Below are positions 55,673-64,000 of a stretch of DNA of 64,000 nt, in pieces. A program made the position numbers and the translations under genes. Positions within the stretch are counted from its first letter, which is position 1; every line of letters starts with the position of its first letter. Under the pieces are notes generated by a model, which was not told the DNA's origin, did no database searches, and saw only the letters and a list, made by a program, of their open reading frames with translations. This DNA comes from Muscardinus avellanarius. Taxonomy: Eukaryota > Chordata > Mammalia > Rodentia > Gliridae. The DNA is taken from NCBI GenBank assembly GCA_963383645.1, contig OY726573.1, positions 21,349,345 to 21,413,344 on the forward strand, given 5' to 3'.

Positions 55673-56090
55673 AAATAGGGCTGGGGAGGGGGTAGAATGC
55701 CCCTGGGTTTCATTCCCAGGAATGAAACCCAGGAAGAAAAAAAAAAAGCTAGCAAATAAAATTTGAGGATTGAGTACAAAAAATATCATGTTGAGCCGGG
55801 CATGGTGGCACATGCTTGTAATCCCAGCATTTGGTAGGCTGAGACAGGAGGATCCAGGTTTGAGGACAGCCTCAGCTACTTAGTGAGGCCTTCTGCAACT
55901 TAGTGAGATCTTGTTTCAAAATAAAGAATAAAAAAATTTAAAAATAGGGCTGAGGATATAGCTCAGAAGTAGAATGCCCCTGGTTTCCATTCCCAGTACC
56001 ACCAAAAAAAAAATATGTTTTATAAGTGCATACATTTTTATCCATCAATTGAAAATTTTACATATTTATTTGTTTATTTCTTTCTTGGGT
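55608..56090 (+). mobile_element. Plus-strand SINEs
   Basis: Resumed dID tail (55608-55630) with (AAAT)n (55631-55672), a tail (55675-55735), low-copy 55740-55793, a full copy (55795-56005) and AT-rich low-copy sequence. Confidence 0.8.
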
Positions 56091-56405
56091 GTGTAGTACT
56101 GGCGATTGACTCAGGGGTATTTTGATTCTGAGCTACACGCCTAGCCCTATTTTATTTATTTATTTGTTTGTTTGTTTGTTTATTTATTTATTTTGGTACT
56201 GGAGATTGAACCCATTACTGAAAAACATGGGCCTTGAGGCAGGTGCGGTGGTACATGTTTATAATCCCAGTATTTGGGAATCTGGGGATTGATAAACCCC
56301 TCAGCCCTATTTTTTATTCTTTTTGTGTGTGTGTGGGGGGTCTGGGGATGGAACCCAGGGGCATTTGACCTCCGAGCTACACCCCCTGCCCTATTTTTTA
56401 TTCTT
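56091..56405. mobile_element. Mixed SINE pieces; last one is split
   Basis: Minus tails (56090-56150, 56185-56220) with (TTTA)/(GTTT) repeats, a plus B1 scrap (56236-56290), and from 56336 the tail half of a minus B1-dID that is interrupted at 56405 and resumes at 57759. Confidence 0.8.
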
Positions 56406-57772
56406 TTTTTTATTATTAATTTATTTTTTAAATTGGTGCATTGTAGTCATATATCAATTACATTGGAGTACAAGACTTGAGAGGATATACAAAATATACA
56501 AGCACACATCATCCAATTAGCCCTCCTCCAGCCCCCATCCCATTCCCTCCCCCTCCCTCCATCCCACACTTCTTTGGTGATTTACTTTGATACATTTGTT
56601 TATGTACCTCCTGCGTTTTAAAGAGGCTCCGTCCTCCAGTATTACATACCCTCTGATTGGTCACATTAGTTGCTTCACTATAGGGCCCTTTCTATAGCTC
56701 AGCCTCTTCCTGTTGCCCTTTTCCTCCTAGTTATTGCTGATTAAGAGAAGCGTCTGATTTATATTTTCTGCGATATTTCTCTGTGCATGCTGCGTTGCAA
56801 GTACCGATCCCACTCTTGATGGTCCCAGTAGTGGCCTGGCTACTCAGTGGACTGATCCAGACCTCGCTGGCTCAAGCAGCGGCCTTGCCTCATGGGAGGT
56901 CCCAGTTCTGGTCTCGCTGGCCCCTGCACCGGTCTAACCCCTAAGCTGGCTTTGGTCCCGGCCTTGGAGGCCGCAGGAGTGAACTTGCCTCACGCCAGGC
57001 TCCGATGCTGGCCATTGGCCCCTGCACCAGCCTAACCCCTTGGCAGGATTCCAATCCCGGCCTCGGAGGCCCCAGCACCGGCCTAGCCTCATGGCAGGCT
57101 CCAATGCCGGCTTCGTTGGCCCCAGCACCGGCCTAACCCCTCGGCAGGTTCCGTTCCCGGCCTAGAAGGCCCCAGCACTGGCCATGTCTCACGGCAGGCT
57201 CCGATGCTGGCCTCGCCTCACGGCAGGCTCCGATGCCGGCCTCGCTGGCCCCAGCACCCGTCTAGCCCTTCGGCAGGTTGTTATCCTGGCCTCGGAGGCC
57301 CCAGTACTGGCCTTGCCTCACGGCAGGCTCCGATGCCAGCCTCGCTAGCCCCACCACAGGCCTAACCCCTCGGCAGGCTTTTATCCCGGCCTCGGAGGTC
57401 CCAGTACCGGCCTTGCCTCACGGCAGGCTCCGATGCCGGCCTCGCTGGCCCCAGCACCGGCCTAACCCCTCGGCAGGCACTTATCCTGGCCTCGGAGGCC
57501 CCAGTACCGGCCTTGCCTCAAGGCAGGCTCCAATCCCGGCCTCGGAGGCCTCAGCACCAGCCTTGCCTCACGGCAGGCTCCAGTGCCGGCCTCGCTGGCC
57601 CCAGCATCGGCCTCACCCCTCGGCAGGCTCTTATCCTGGCCTCGGAGGCCCCAGTACCGGCCTTGCCTCAAGGCAGGCTCCGATGCCGGCCTCACTGGCC
57701 CCAGCACCGGCCTAACCCCTCGGCAGGCTCCGATCCCGGCCTCGGAGGCCCCAGCACCTATTTTTTATTCTT
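56392..57772 (-). mobile_element. VNTR/L1-tail retroelement, copy 3, with target duplication
   Basis: Inserted into a SINE linker: TATTTTTTATTCTT is duplicated at 56392-56405 and 57759-57772. On the minus strand the element begins in a GC-rich minisatellite (57758 down to about 56830), continues through about 400 bp with a G-rich tract, and ends in an A-rich tail (T run at 56405-56410 on plus). The 3' part aligns with the 3' UTR of the composite at 49.3-49.6 kb. The ORF2 scrap and YY1 monomers of that copy are absent, so it is 5'-truncated and internally shorter. About 1.35 kb. Confidence 0.85.
56830..57758. repeat. GC-rich minisatellite, 50/100-bp period
   Basis: About 18 units of 50 bp arranged as alternating A/B pairs: CCTCGGAGG recurs at 57290, 57390, 57490, 57540, 57640 and 57740, giving a 100-bp higher-order period with one irregular step. 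Key motifs are GGCCCCAGCACCGG and CGGCAGGCTCCGATGCCGG. CpG-rich. The reading frames through it (145 and 103 codons on plus) are repeat translations. Confidence 0.93.
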
Positions 57773-59104
57773 TATTTTGAAACAGGGTCTCACTAAGTTG
57801 CAGAGGGCCTCACTAAGTAGCTGAGGCTGTCCGCGAACCCCGATCCTTCAGTCTCAGCCTCCCGAATGCTGGGATTTACAAGCGTGTACCACCATGCCTG
57901 GCTTTATTCTTTATTTTAAAACAGGGTCTCACTGAGTTGCAAAGGGTTTCACTAAGAAGCTGAGGCTGTCCGCCAACCTGCTGTCCTCCTGTCTCACCCT
58001 CCCAAATGCTGGGATTACAAGCATGTCCCACCATGCCTGGCTCCTAGTTTATTTTTAATTTTGAAGCATGGTCTCATTAAATTGCAGAGGGACTCATTAA
58101 GTTGCTAAGGCTAGCCGTGAACCTTGTGATCCTCCTATCTCAGCCTTCAAGTACTGAGACTACAAGTATATGCCACCATGCCAAACTAAAAAAAAATATT
58201 TTTTGGTGGTATTGGGGATTTAACCCAGTGGCATTCTGCCTTCAAACCATACCCTCAACCTGATTTTATTTGTGTGTATGTGTGTGTGTTTTTTTATGGT
58301 ACTAGAGATTGAACCCAGGGGCATTCCACCTCTGAGCTACATCCCTAGCCCTATTTTTTGTTATTTATTTTGAAACAGGGTCTCATTAAGTTGCAGAGGG
58401 TCTCTTTAAGTAACTGAGGCTGGTCAGAAACCTGAGATCCTCCTGTCTCGGCCTCCCAAGTACTAGAATTACAAGCTTACAACCATGGGCCTGGCATTTT
58501 ATTTCTTATTTGAAAACTGTCTTGCTAGATAAATGAGAATCTCACTACTTGCTGAGCCTGTCCAGGAACCTGTGCTCCTCCTGTCTTAGCCTCTCAAGTA
58601 CTAGAATTACAGGCATGTGCCACCATGCCCAGGTCTTATATAATTTTTTTTTGTGTGTGTGGTACTGGGGTTCCTGGAAGCCCTTCTACCTTAGGGCTAC
58701 ACTTCCAGACCTATTTTATACTTTTATTTGGAAACAAAGTCTCTTAAAGCCAGCGGGGCTGGCTTCGAACCTGTGTGATCCTCCTGTCTCCGCCTCCCAA
58801 GTGCGGGGATTACAAGCATGCACCACCACTCCCGGCAAGGTTTTTGTTTTTGTTTTGTAACTTAGTCTTTCCACCAAGCACTGTATCTTTTTTTTGTGTG
58901 TGTGTGTGTGTGTGGTACTGGGAATGGAACCTAGGGGCGCCTTACCTCCAAGCTACACCATCAGCCCTATTTTTTTTCTTTATTTTGAAACAGGGTCTCA
59001 CTGAGTTCCAAAGGGCCACACTAAATAGCCTCACTAAACTGCGATCCTCCTGTTTCAGCTTCCCAAATGCTGGGATTACAAGTATGTGCCACCACACCCA
59101 GCTC
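57759..59104 (-). mobile_element. Run of minus-strand B1-dID SINEs
   Basis: Resumed copy 57759-57903, then B1 halves 57904-58045 and 58050-58185, tail 58200-58265, copies 58295-58495, 58500-58635, 58660-58838 (short variant) and 58910-59104. Confidence 0.83.
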
Positions 59105-59174
59105 ATGAGTATATTTTTTTCTCAATCAGTATCAGTGCATGTGATTTTATATTATATTACTTATTTCTATTGTT
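59105..59174. other. Low-copy AT-rich spacer
   Basis: About 70 bp without a recognised feature. Confidence 0.4.
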
Positions 59175-59244
59175 GTCCTGGGCATAGAACAAAGGATGTA
59201 GAGAGCACTAGGCAAGCATTCTACCATTGAGTTACAACTCTAGC
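59175..59244 (-). mobile_element. Simple ID element
   Basis: On the minus strand: GAGTTGTAACTCAATGGTAG, then AATGCTTGCCTAG and a TTCTATGCCCAGGAC end. It keeps the CTTGCCTAG segment that the dID halves lack, so it is a tRNA-Ala/BC1-type monomeric ID rather than a dID tail. An A tail is not preserved on its left. Confidence 0.7.
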
Positions 59245-59297
59245 AGTCTTATTATTTTTAATAACTATATGATATTTCATCATATGAATTGTAACAT

Positions 59298-59725
59298 TGA
59301 AATTGAGTTGAGGGTCACAAAGAAGGTAAACACCAGCCAAATTTTTAAATGCCTCTGTAATCAACCGGCATCTTCAGGTGACATCTGCCGACCATGGGGG
59401 AAGGGACCTATGACTGAGCAGCATAGCCATGTGGTCCGCAGAGTCGCGGTCGGTCAGCAGAGTCACGTGATCAGAGGGGAAGTACTAATATTTATGGCAG
59501 AGGGTCTTGGGGTGGAACTAAGAGTGTGGGAATGACGATTCTCTCGGGACATCTGGGGTCTGTCTAGAGATGTCTAGAGTCTCACGACACCTGGAGTCTT
59601 GCGACATCTCTGCTTCTTGGCTTCTGGGGTTCCACCTCCTGTCCCCTCTGCAGGGTCCAGTGGGGGAAGGGAGAACCCTGACCTATCATGGATGTATTGT
59701 TTTTATTTAAAAATTCCTGTTTCTA
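59298..59725 (+). mobile_element. LTR-like unit
   Basis: Begins TGAAATTGAGTTGAGGGTCACAA. The same start, preceded by different sequence, occurs at 63951 and runs to the window end, which fixes the left edge. The interior has TATTTATGG (TATA-like, near 59490), TCTCGGGACATC-type repeats (GACATCTGGGG, GATGTCTAGAG, GACACCTGGAG, GACATCTCTGC) and a T-rich right part. The right edge is uncertain. No coding sequence. Confidence 0.5.
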
Positions 59726-60145
59726 TATATTTATTTACTTTTATTTTTATTTTTTTGGTACTGGGGACTGAACACAGGGACATTCTACCTCCAAGCTACA
59801 TCCCCAGCCGTATTTTTTTTTTTTAGATTTGGGGGTGGAATCCAGAGGCACTGACCTCCGAGCTACACCCCCTGCCCTATTTTTTATTCTTTATTTTAAA
59901 GCAGGGTCTCACTAGGTTGCAGAGGGCCTCACTAAGTAGCTGAGGCTGTCCGTAAACCGTGATCCTCTGGTCTCAGCCTCCTGAATGCTGGGATTACAAG
60001 TGTGTGCCACCATGCCCGGCTTCTCAGCCCTATTTTTTTAGTATTTTTTTGAAAGCCAGAAAATTTTATTACACTTTAACCAAAACCACTTAATGTTCCC
60101 TGTGTTGAACTTTTGGTTCAAATAGAAAAGGAGAACTAAGAGCCA
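59726..60145 (-). mobile_element. Minus-strand SINEs and low-copy flank
   Basis: A tail (59755-59812), a full copy (59826-60022) and low-copy sequence to 60145. Confidence 0.8.
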
Positions 60146-60935
60146 GGCGTGGTTGAAACAGGAGGATCACGGTTCAGCCTCAGATACTTAGTGAGGCCCT
60201 TTGCAATTCAGTGAGACTCTGTTTCAAAATAAAGAATAAAAAATAGGGCTGGGGGTGTAGCTCAGAAATAGAATGCCCCTGGGTTCCATCCCCAGTACCC
60301 CCAAAAAAAGAAAAGTAGAACTAAAGTATATGGAAGTCATTTACATATTCAAACTTACAGAGTTCTTATAAATTTATTGATATCAAAGCATGGAATGGTC
60401 CCCAACATTCCCCAAAGTAGAAAGAGTTGAAAGAGAAGATTAAAAATTTCTATTATACACAGGCTATTCAAAATTATTGGTGAGCCAGGCGTGGTGGCAC
60501 ACGCTTGTAATCCCAGCATTTGGGAGGCTGAGACCGGAGGACTGCAGTTCACAGACAGCCTCAGCTACTTAGTAAAGCACTCTGTAACTCAGTGAGACCC
60601 TGTTTCAAAATAAAGAATAAAATGTAGGGCAGGAGGTGTAGCTCGGAGGTCTAATGCCCCTGGGTTCCATCCCCAGACCCACACACACAAAAAAATATTG
60701 GTGTATACAGCCCGGTGTGATGGCATACACTTGTAATCCCAGCACTGAGGAGGCTGAGACAGGAGAATCGCGATTCCCAGACAGCTTCAGCTACTTACTG
60801 AAGCCCTTTACAACCCAGTAAGACAATGTTTTAAAATAAAGAATAAAAAATTGGCCTGGAAGTTTTGCTGGGAGGTAGAATGCCCCTGGGCACCATCCCC
60901 AGTACTGAAAATAAATAAATAAAAAAGACTTGCAC
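60146..60935 (+). mobile_element. Plus-strand B1-dID SINEs
   Basis: Copies at about 60146-60303, 60483-60685 and 60712-60905. The low-copy gap at 60310-60480 is AT-rich and shows nothing specific. Confidence 0.82.
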
Positions 60936-61002
60936 CTAAACCGACGCTGTTTCAGAAGGAAGAATCCCATCTGTGCTGCACTCAAAAACAGCAGGTACAT
61001 TT

Positions 61003-61212
61003 TTTTCTTTTTTCTTTTTTACAGTGCTAGGGATGTAACCCAGGGGCATTCTATCTCTGAGCTAAACACCTCAGGGTCTCACTGAATTGCAAAGGGCCTC
61101 ATTAAGTAGCTGAGGCTATCCACAAACCGTGATCCTCCTGTTTCAGCCTCCCCAATGCTGGGATTACAATACAAGCGTGCGCGCCACCACGACGGGCTCT
61201 GCAGGTACATTT
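61003..61212 (-). mobile_element. B1-dID SINE with target duplication
   Basis: Minus copy (about 61018-61198) between GCAGGTACATTT at 60991-61002 and 61201-61212. Removing it rejoins the low-copy sequence of the next feature. Confidence 0.9.
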
Positions 61213-61269
61213 GAATGGCACACTGATTCACTCCCCTCTCCATTAAGATCAGGGCCAGTTTGTTCTCTT

Positions 61270-61662
61270 TTAGTCCGGAAACGCAAGAGGCTTAAGAGCA
61301 ATCTCACATTCGACATCCTCTCTCAGCGGTCCCAGGGCACTGTGCGGGTTCCTCTATGTCTGTAGCGCTAGCCACCTCGGATTTCCCATAATGCCTTTTC
61401 GCTTCAGGTACTCTCACCTCGGTCCCTTTCCTGGAGGTTCGGTGGTGGGGCGAGTCATCGTCTGAATCTGATGAATCTTCCCAGCCTTCTGGCTGAGGGT
61501 AGGCGACTTGGTACCAGGATAGAAGGTCAAGTTTCGAAGAACCTTTACTAGTGTTTCTGAGGACACTGGCTGGGAGTCCTCTTATTCCGTTGGGGAATTT
61601 TCTTCTTCTTCCAACATCTCAGAAACCTGTGGGATCCGGTAGAGATCTTGCGAAGAATCCAT
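61270..61662 (-). pseudogene. Possible decayed retrocopy or old exon, parent unknown
   Basis: Minus-strand ATG at 61660-61662 opens MDSSQDLYRIPQVSEMLEEE, which stops at 61582-61584 (TAA). A neighbouring frame then reads through an acidic Ser/Asp segment (EGWEDSSDSDDDSPHH) until 61304. A third piece, ending LKPLAFPD before a stop at 61270-61272, returns to the first frame: start to final stop is 393 bp, 131 codons. So coding-like content is spread over two frames with at least one stop and two frame changes. CpG and GC are higher than around it. I do not recognise the protein. A TTCCCATAATGC motif (61384-61395) resembles ZNF143-type promoter sites. It could instead be a non-coding 5' region. 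Confidence 0.35.
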
Positions 61663-61717
61663 TGTGAGTTTTCGCAGGTGAACAGAGCTTACAAAAACCT
61701 CCAAAGGAGTCCCCTAA

Positions 61718-62034
61718 AGATTCTATAGCCCAGAGCCAGCGTGGTGGTGCATGCTTGTAATCCTCGCGCTTGGGAGGCTGAGACAGGAGGATCACACAGG
61801 TTCGAGGCCAGCCTCAGTTAAGTGAGGCTCTCAGCAACTTAGTAAGACCTTGTTTCAGAAAAACTATAAAATAGGTCTGGGAGTATTCTCCGGAGGTAGA
61901 AAAGCCCCTGGGTTCTACCTGCAGTACCACAAAAAAAAAAAAAAAAAAAAAAGAAAAGAAAAAAGATTCTATATCCCAGAAAGAGCCGGACACCCAAGCA
62001 TTGGATCTTTTTACTCTTTATTTATTTTACTTTG
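61718..62034 (+). mobile_element. B1-dID SINE with target duplication
   Basis: Plus copy (61734-61962 with its A tail) between AAGATTCTATAGCCCAGA (from 61718) and AAGATTCTATATCCCAGA (61963-61980). Low-copy sequence follows. Confidence 0.88.
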
Positions 62035-62659
62035 TGATACTGGGGATGGAATCTAGGGGCTTTCCACCTCCAGGATATACTCCCAGACCTATTTTATACT
62101 TATTTTTGGAAACAGGGTCTTACTGCTGAGATCCTCACTAGGTAGCTGAGGATGACTTCGAACCTGCGTGATCCTCCTGTTTCAGCCTCCCAAGTACTGA
62201 GATTACAAGCATGTGCCACTACACCCGGCTTTCTTCATTTTTTTTTCTTTTTTGGCAGTACTGGGGATGGAACCCAGTGTATTTATTTATTTATTCTTTT
62301 ATTTTTGAAACAGGGTCCTATTTTATATTTATTTGGAAACAGGAACAGGATCTCACTAAGTTGCTGAAAGCCTCACTAAATAGCTGAGGCTGGCTTCGAA
62401 CCTGCGCGATTCTCCTGTCTCAGCCTCCCAAGTGCGGGGATTACAAGCATGCGCCACCACGTCCAGCTTGTAATTCTTTATTTTGAAACAGAGCCTCACT
62501 AAGTAGCTGAGGCTGGCCGCCAACCTATGATCCTCCTATTTCAGCCTCCCAAGTACTGGGATTACAAGCATGTGCCACCACGCCTAGTTTATTGCAATAT
62601 ATTTAAATCATATATATTTCCAACCATTATAAATATGCTTATTTAAATCTTTTAAAATG
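62035..62659 (-). mobile_element. Minus-strand SINEs
   Basis: Copies at about 62035-62230, a tail scrap 62258-62280, 62310-62468 and 62470-62588, then AT-rich low-copy sequence. Confidence 0.8.
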
Positions 62660-62829
62660 TAATTCCCAGCATTCGGGAGGCAGAGACTGGAAGATCCCGG
62701 TTCACGGCCAGCCTCAGCTACTTAGCGAGGCCCTCTGGAACTTAGTGAGACCCTGTTTCAAAATAAAGAATAAAAAATAGGGCAGGGAGTGTAGCTTGGA
62801 GGTAGAGTGCCCCTGGGTTCAATCCCCAG
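62660..62829 (+). mobile_element. B1-dID SINE interrupted in its tail
   Basis: Plus copy starting inside the B1 half. It stops at CCCCAG (62829) where the solo LTR begins. Confidence 0.85.
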
Positions 62830-63156
62830 TGTTAAGTAAAATAAAAAATTATGCTAGTAAAATAAAAAGTAATGTGAGTACGGCGGAGTGTGAAAAACAC
62901 GAGAGAGGTCCGGTACACGTGGCATGTAAAGTTTTAATGGCACGGCTCTCCCGGGGATCAGGGCGAGGAACCGTGGGGCCCGCGCGCCTGTCTGAAGCTA
63001 GAGGATGCGGGCTCTCCTTTTCAAGGTATGCGTCTCGCGAGATGGGGTTTTTACTCGCGGAAACGCCCAATTCTCGTGGGGGTTTCGGCCCCTCCCTTGC
63101 CCTGCAGAGGTCATGTGACACAGTCACACGAGTGCAGGACCCAACTTATCACCCAG
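62825..63156 (-). mobile_element. Solo LTR of the 25.8-kb provirus family
   Basis: 62830-63151 (322 bp) matches the provirus LTR in reverse orientation along its whole length, with TG...CA ends and 5-bp duplications CCCAG at 62825-62829 and 63152-63156. The rest of the element has been removed by LTR-LTR recombination. It differs from both provirus LTRs, so it comes from a separate insertion. It sits within the last bases of a SINE tail. Confidence 0.93.
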
Positions 63157-63370
63157 GACTTCAAAAAAAATTTTTTTTAAATAAATAAGGCCAGGTGTGG
63201 TGGTGCACGTTTGTAATCCCCAGGCTTGGGAGGTGGAGACAGGAGGATCACGCAGATTCGAAGCCAGCCTTGCTGGCTTAAGAGACCCTGTTTCCAAATA
63301 AAAATATAAAATAGGTCTGGGAGTGTCGCCCGGAGGTAGAAGGGTTTCCAGGAACCCCAGTACCACCAAA

Positions 63371-63405
<35 letters not shown>

Positions 63406-63410
63406 ATCCA
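63157..63410 (+). mobile_element. Short-variant B1-dID SINE
   Basis: Plus copy (about 63187-63368) with an (AAAT)n tail to 63408. Confidence 0.87.
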
Positions 63411-63840
63411 GGTGTGGTGGTGCATGCTTGTAATCCCTGCACTTGGGAGACTGAGACAGGAGAATTGCACAGGTGCGAAGCCAGCCTCAGTACTCAGTGA
63501 GATTCTCAGCAACTTAGTGAGACCCTGTTTCCAAATAAATAAATATATATGTGTATATATATATATATATATACACATATATATATTTGTGTGTGTATAT
63601 ATATATACAGACATATACATATATACATATACATATATACATACATATACATATATACATATACATATATACATACATATACATATATACATATACATAT
63701 ATACATACATATACATATATACATATACACATATACACACACACACATATATATATATAATAGGTCTGGGAGTATAGTCTGGAGGTAGATAGCCTCTGGG
63801 TTCCACCCCCAGTACCACACACACACACAAAAATAAATAA
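63411..63840 (+). mobile_element. B1-dID SINE with a 215-bp microsatellite in its linker
   Basis: B1 half 63411-63535 and dID half 63760-63818, separated by TA, TG and (ACATAT)n-type repeats. The two halves are otherwise ordinary, so the array grew inside an inserted SINE. Confidence 0.9.
63540..63758. repeat. TA/ACATATAC-type microsatellite
   Basis: TA runs, then higher-order ACATATACATATAT units (63620-63730), then CA. Reading frames of up to 217 codons through it are artefacts. Confidence 0.95.
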
Positions 63841-63950
63841 ATAAATAATAAAAAGAGCTGGGGGTGTAGCTTGGGGGTAGAATGCCCTTGGGTTCAATCC
63901 CCAGTAACAACAATAAATTAAAAAAAAAAAAACATAATAAACATAACGTT
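63841..63950 (+). mobile_element. dID tail
   Basis: Isolated tail 63855-63906 with A-rich extension. Confidence 0.8.
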
Positions 63951-64000
63951 GAAATTGAGTTGAGGGTCACAAGGGAGGCAAAATTCAACAAAGAACTGTG
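63951..64000 (+). mobile_element. Start of a second copy of the 59.3-kb LTR-like unit
   Basis: TGAAATTGAGTTGAGGGTCACAA from 63951 matches the start of the unit at 59298. The copy is cut by the window end. Confidence 0.6.

Noticed and set aside
57278..57824. Overlapping 145- and 103-codon frames rich in Pro, Ala and Arg
   Set aside because: These are translations of the 50-bp minisatellite, and the second runs on into a SINE.
63177..63991. Frames of 121-217 codons rich in Tyr, Ile, Cys and Val
   Set aside because: They are translations of the TA/ACATAT microsatellite with SINE on both sides.

Overview
The window is nuclear DNA of a rodent, most likely of the squirrel-related (sciuromorph) group. 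The evidence is a dense carpet of one dimeric SINE: a 7SL/B1-like left half (GCCGGGCGTGGTGG... with a GGTTCGAAGCC B box) joined by an A-rich linker to a shortened tRNA/ID-like right half (TAGCTCAGAGGTAG ... GGGTTCCATCC, ending CCCCAGTACC). This is the B1-dID architecture known from squirrels, dormice and relatives. The clade is inferred from remembered consensus sequences, not from a search. By eye there are roughly two hundred full or partial copies on both strands, often nested, covering about three quarters of the window. Between them lie microsatellites grown from SINE linkers and tails, a few ancient MIR and L1 remnants, and short low-copy islands. I found no convincing host protein-coding gene. 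Nearly all apparent reading frames are SINE, microsatellite or tandem-repeat translations.

Layout: 1-20.6 kb is SINE carpet with a probable solo LTR (10.73-11.09 kb), an LTR fragment (13.95-14.11 kb), an L1 fragment (14.64-14.78 kb) and a MIR (18.84-19.02 kb). 20.65-22.72 kb is a composite repeat on the minus strand (YY1-like monomers, GC-rich minisatellite, L1 tail). 25.82-29.67 kb is an LTR-retroelement provirus with 3%-diverged LTRs, a perfect 5-bp target duplication, a tRNA-Phe-like primer site, two tandem-repeat arrays in a long leader and only a broken gag zinc-knuckle remnant. 34.85-36.26 kb is the 3' end of an L1 (minus) with an open ORF2 C-terminus. 39.4-40.1 and 43.6-43.86 kb are MIRs. 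45.43-49.59 kb is a second, longer copy of the composite repeat (plus strand), broken by a solo LTR and two SINEs. 53.66-54.29 kb holds a 65-bp inverted repeat. 54.69-55.61 kb is an LTR with a SINE inside. 56.41-57.76 kb is a third composite-family member, inserted with a 14-bp target duplication inside a SINE. 59.18-59.25 kb is a simple ID element, 59.30-59.72 kb an LTR-like unit whose first bases recur at the window end. 61.27-61.66 kb is a possible decayed retrocopy. 62.83-63.15 kb is a reverse-oriented solo LTR of the 25.8 kb provirus family.

How the parts relate: almost everything looks L1-mobilised (A tails, 9-17 bp target duplications) or LTR-mobilised (5-6 bp duplications). The most interesting unit is the composite family at 20.65, 45.43 and 56.41 kb. 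All three carry a GC-rich minisatellite with a 50-bp period. The 45.4 and 56.4 kb copies share an L1-type 3' UTR with a G-rich tract and poly(A), and the 20.6 and 45.4 kb copies share a 5' array of about 167-bp monomers with AAGATGGCGGC-like (YY1) motifs. This resembles in layout, not in sequence, the SVA/LAVA class of VNTR retrotransposons of apes, or an internally deleted L1 with a monomeric 5' UTR.
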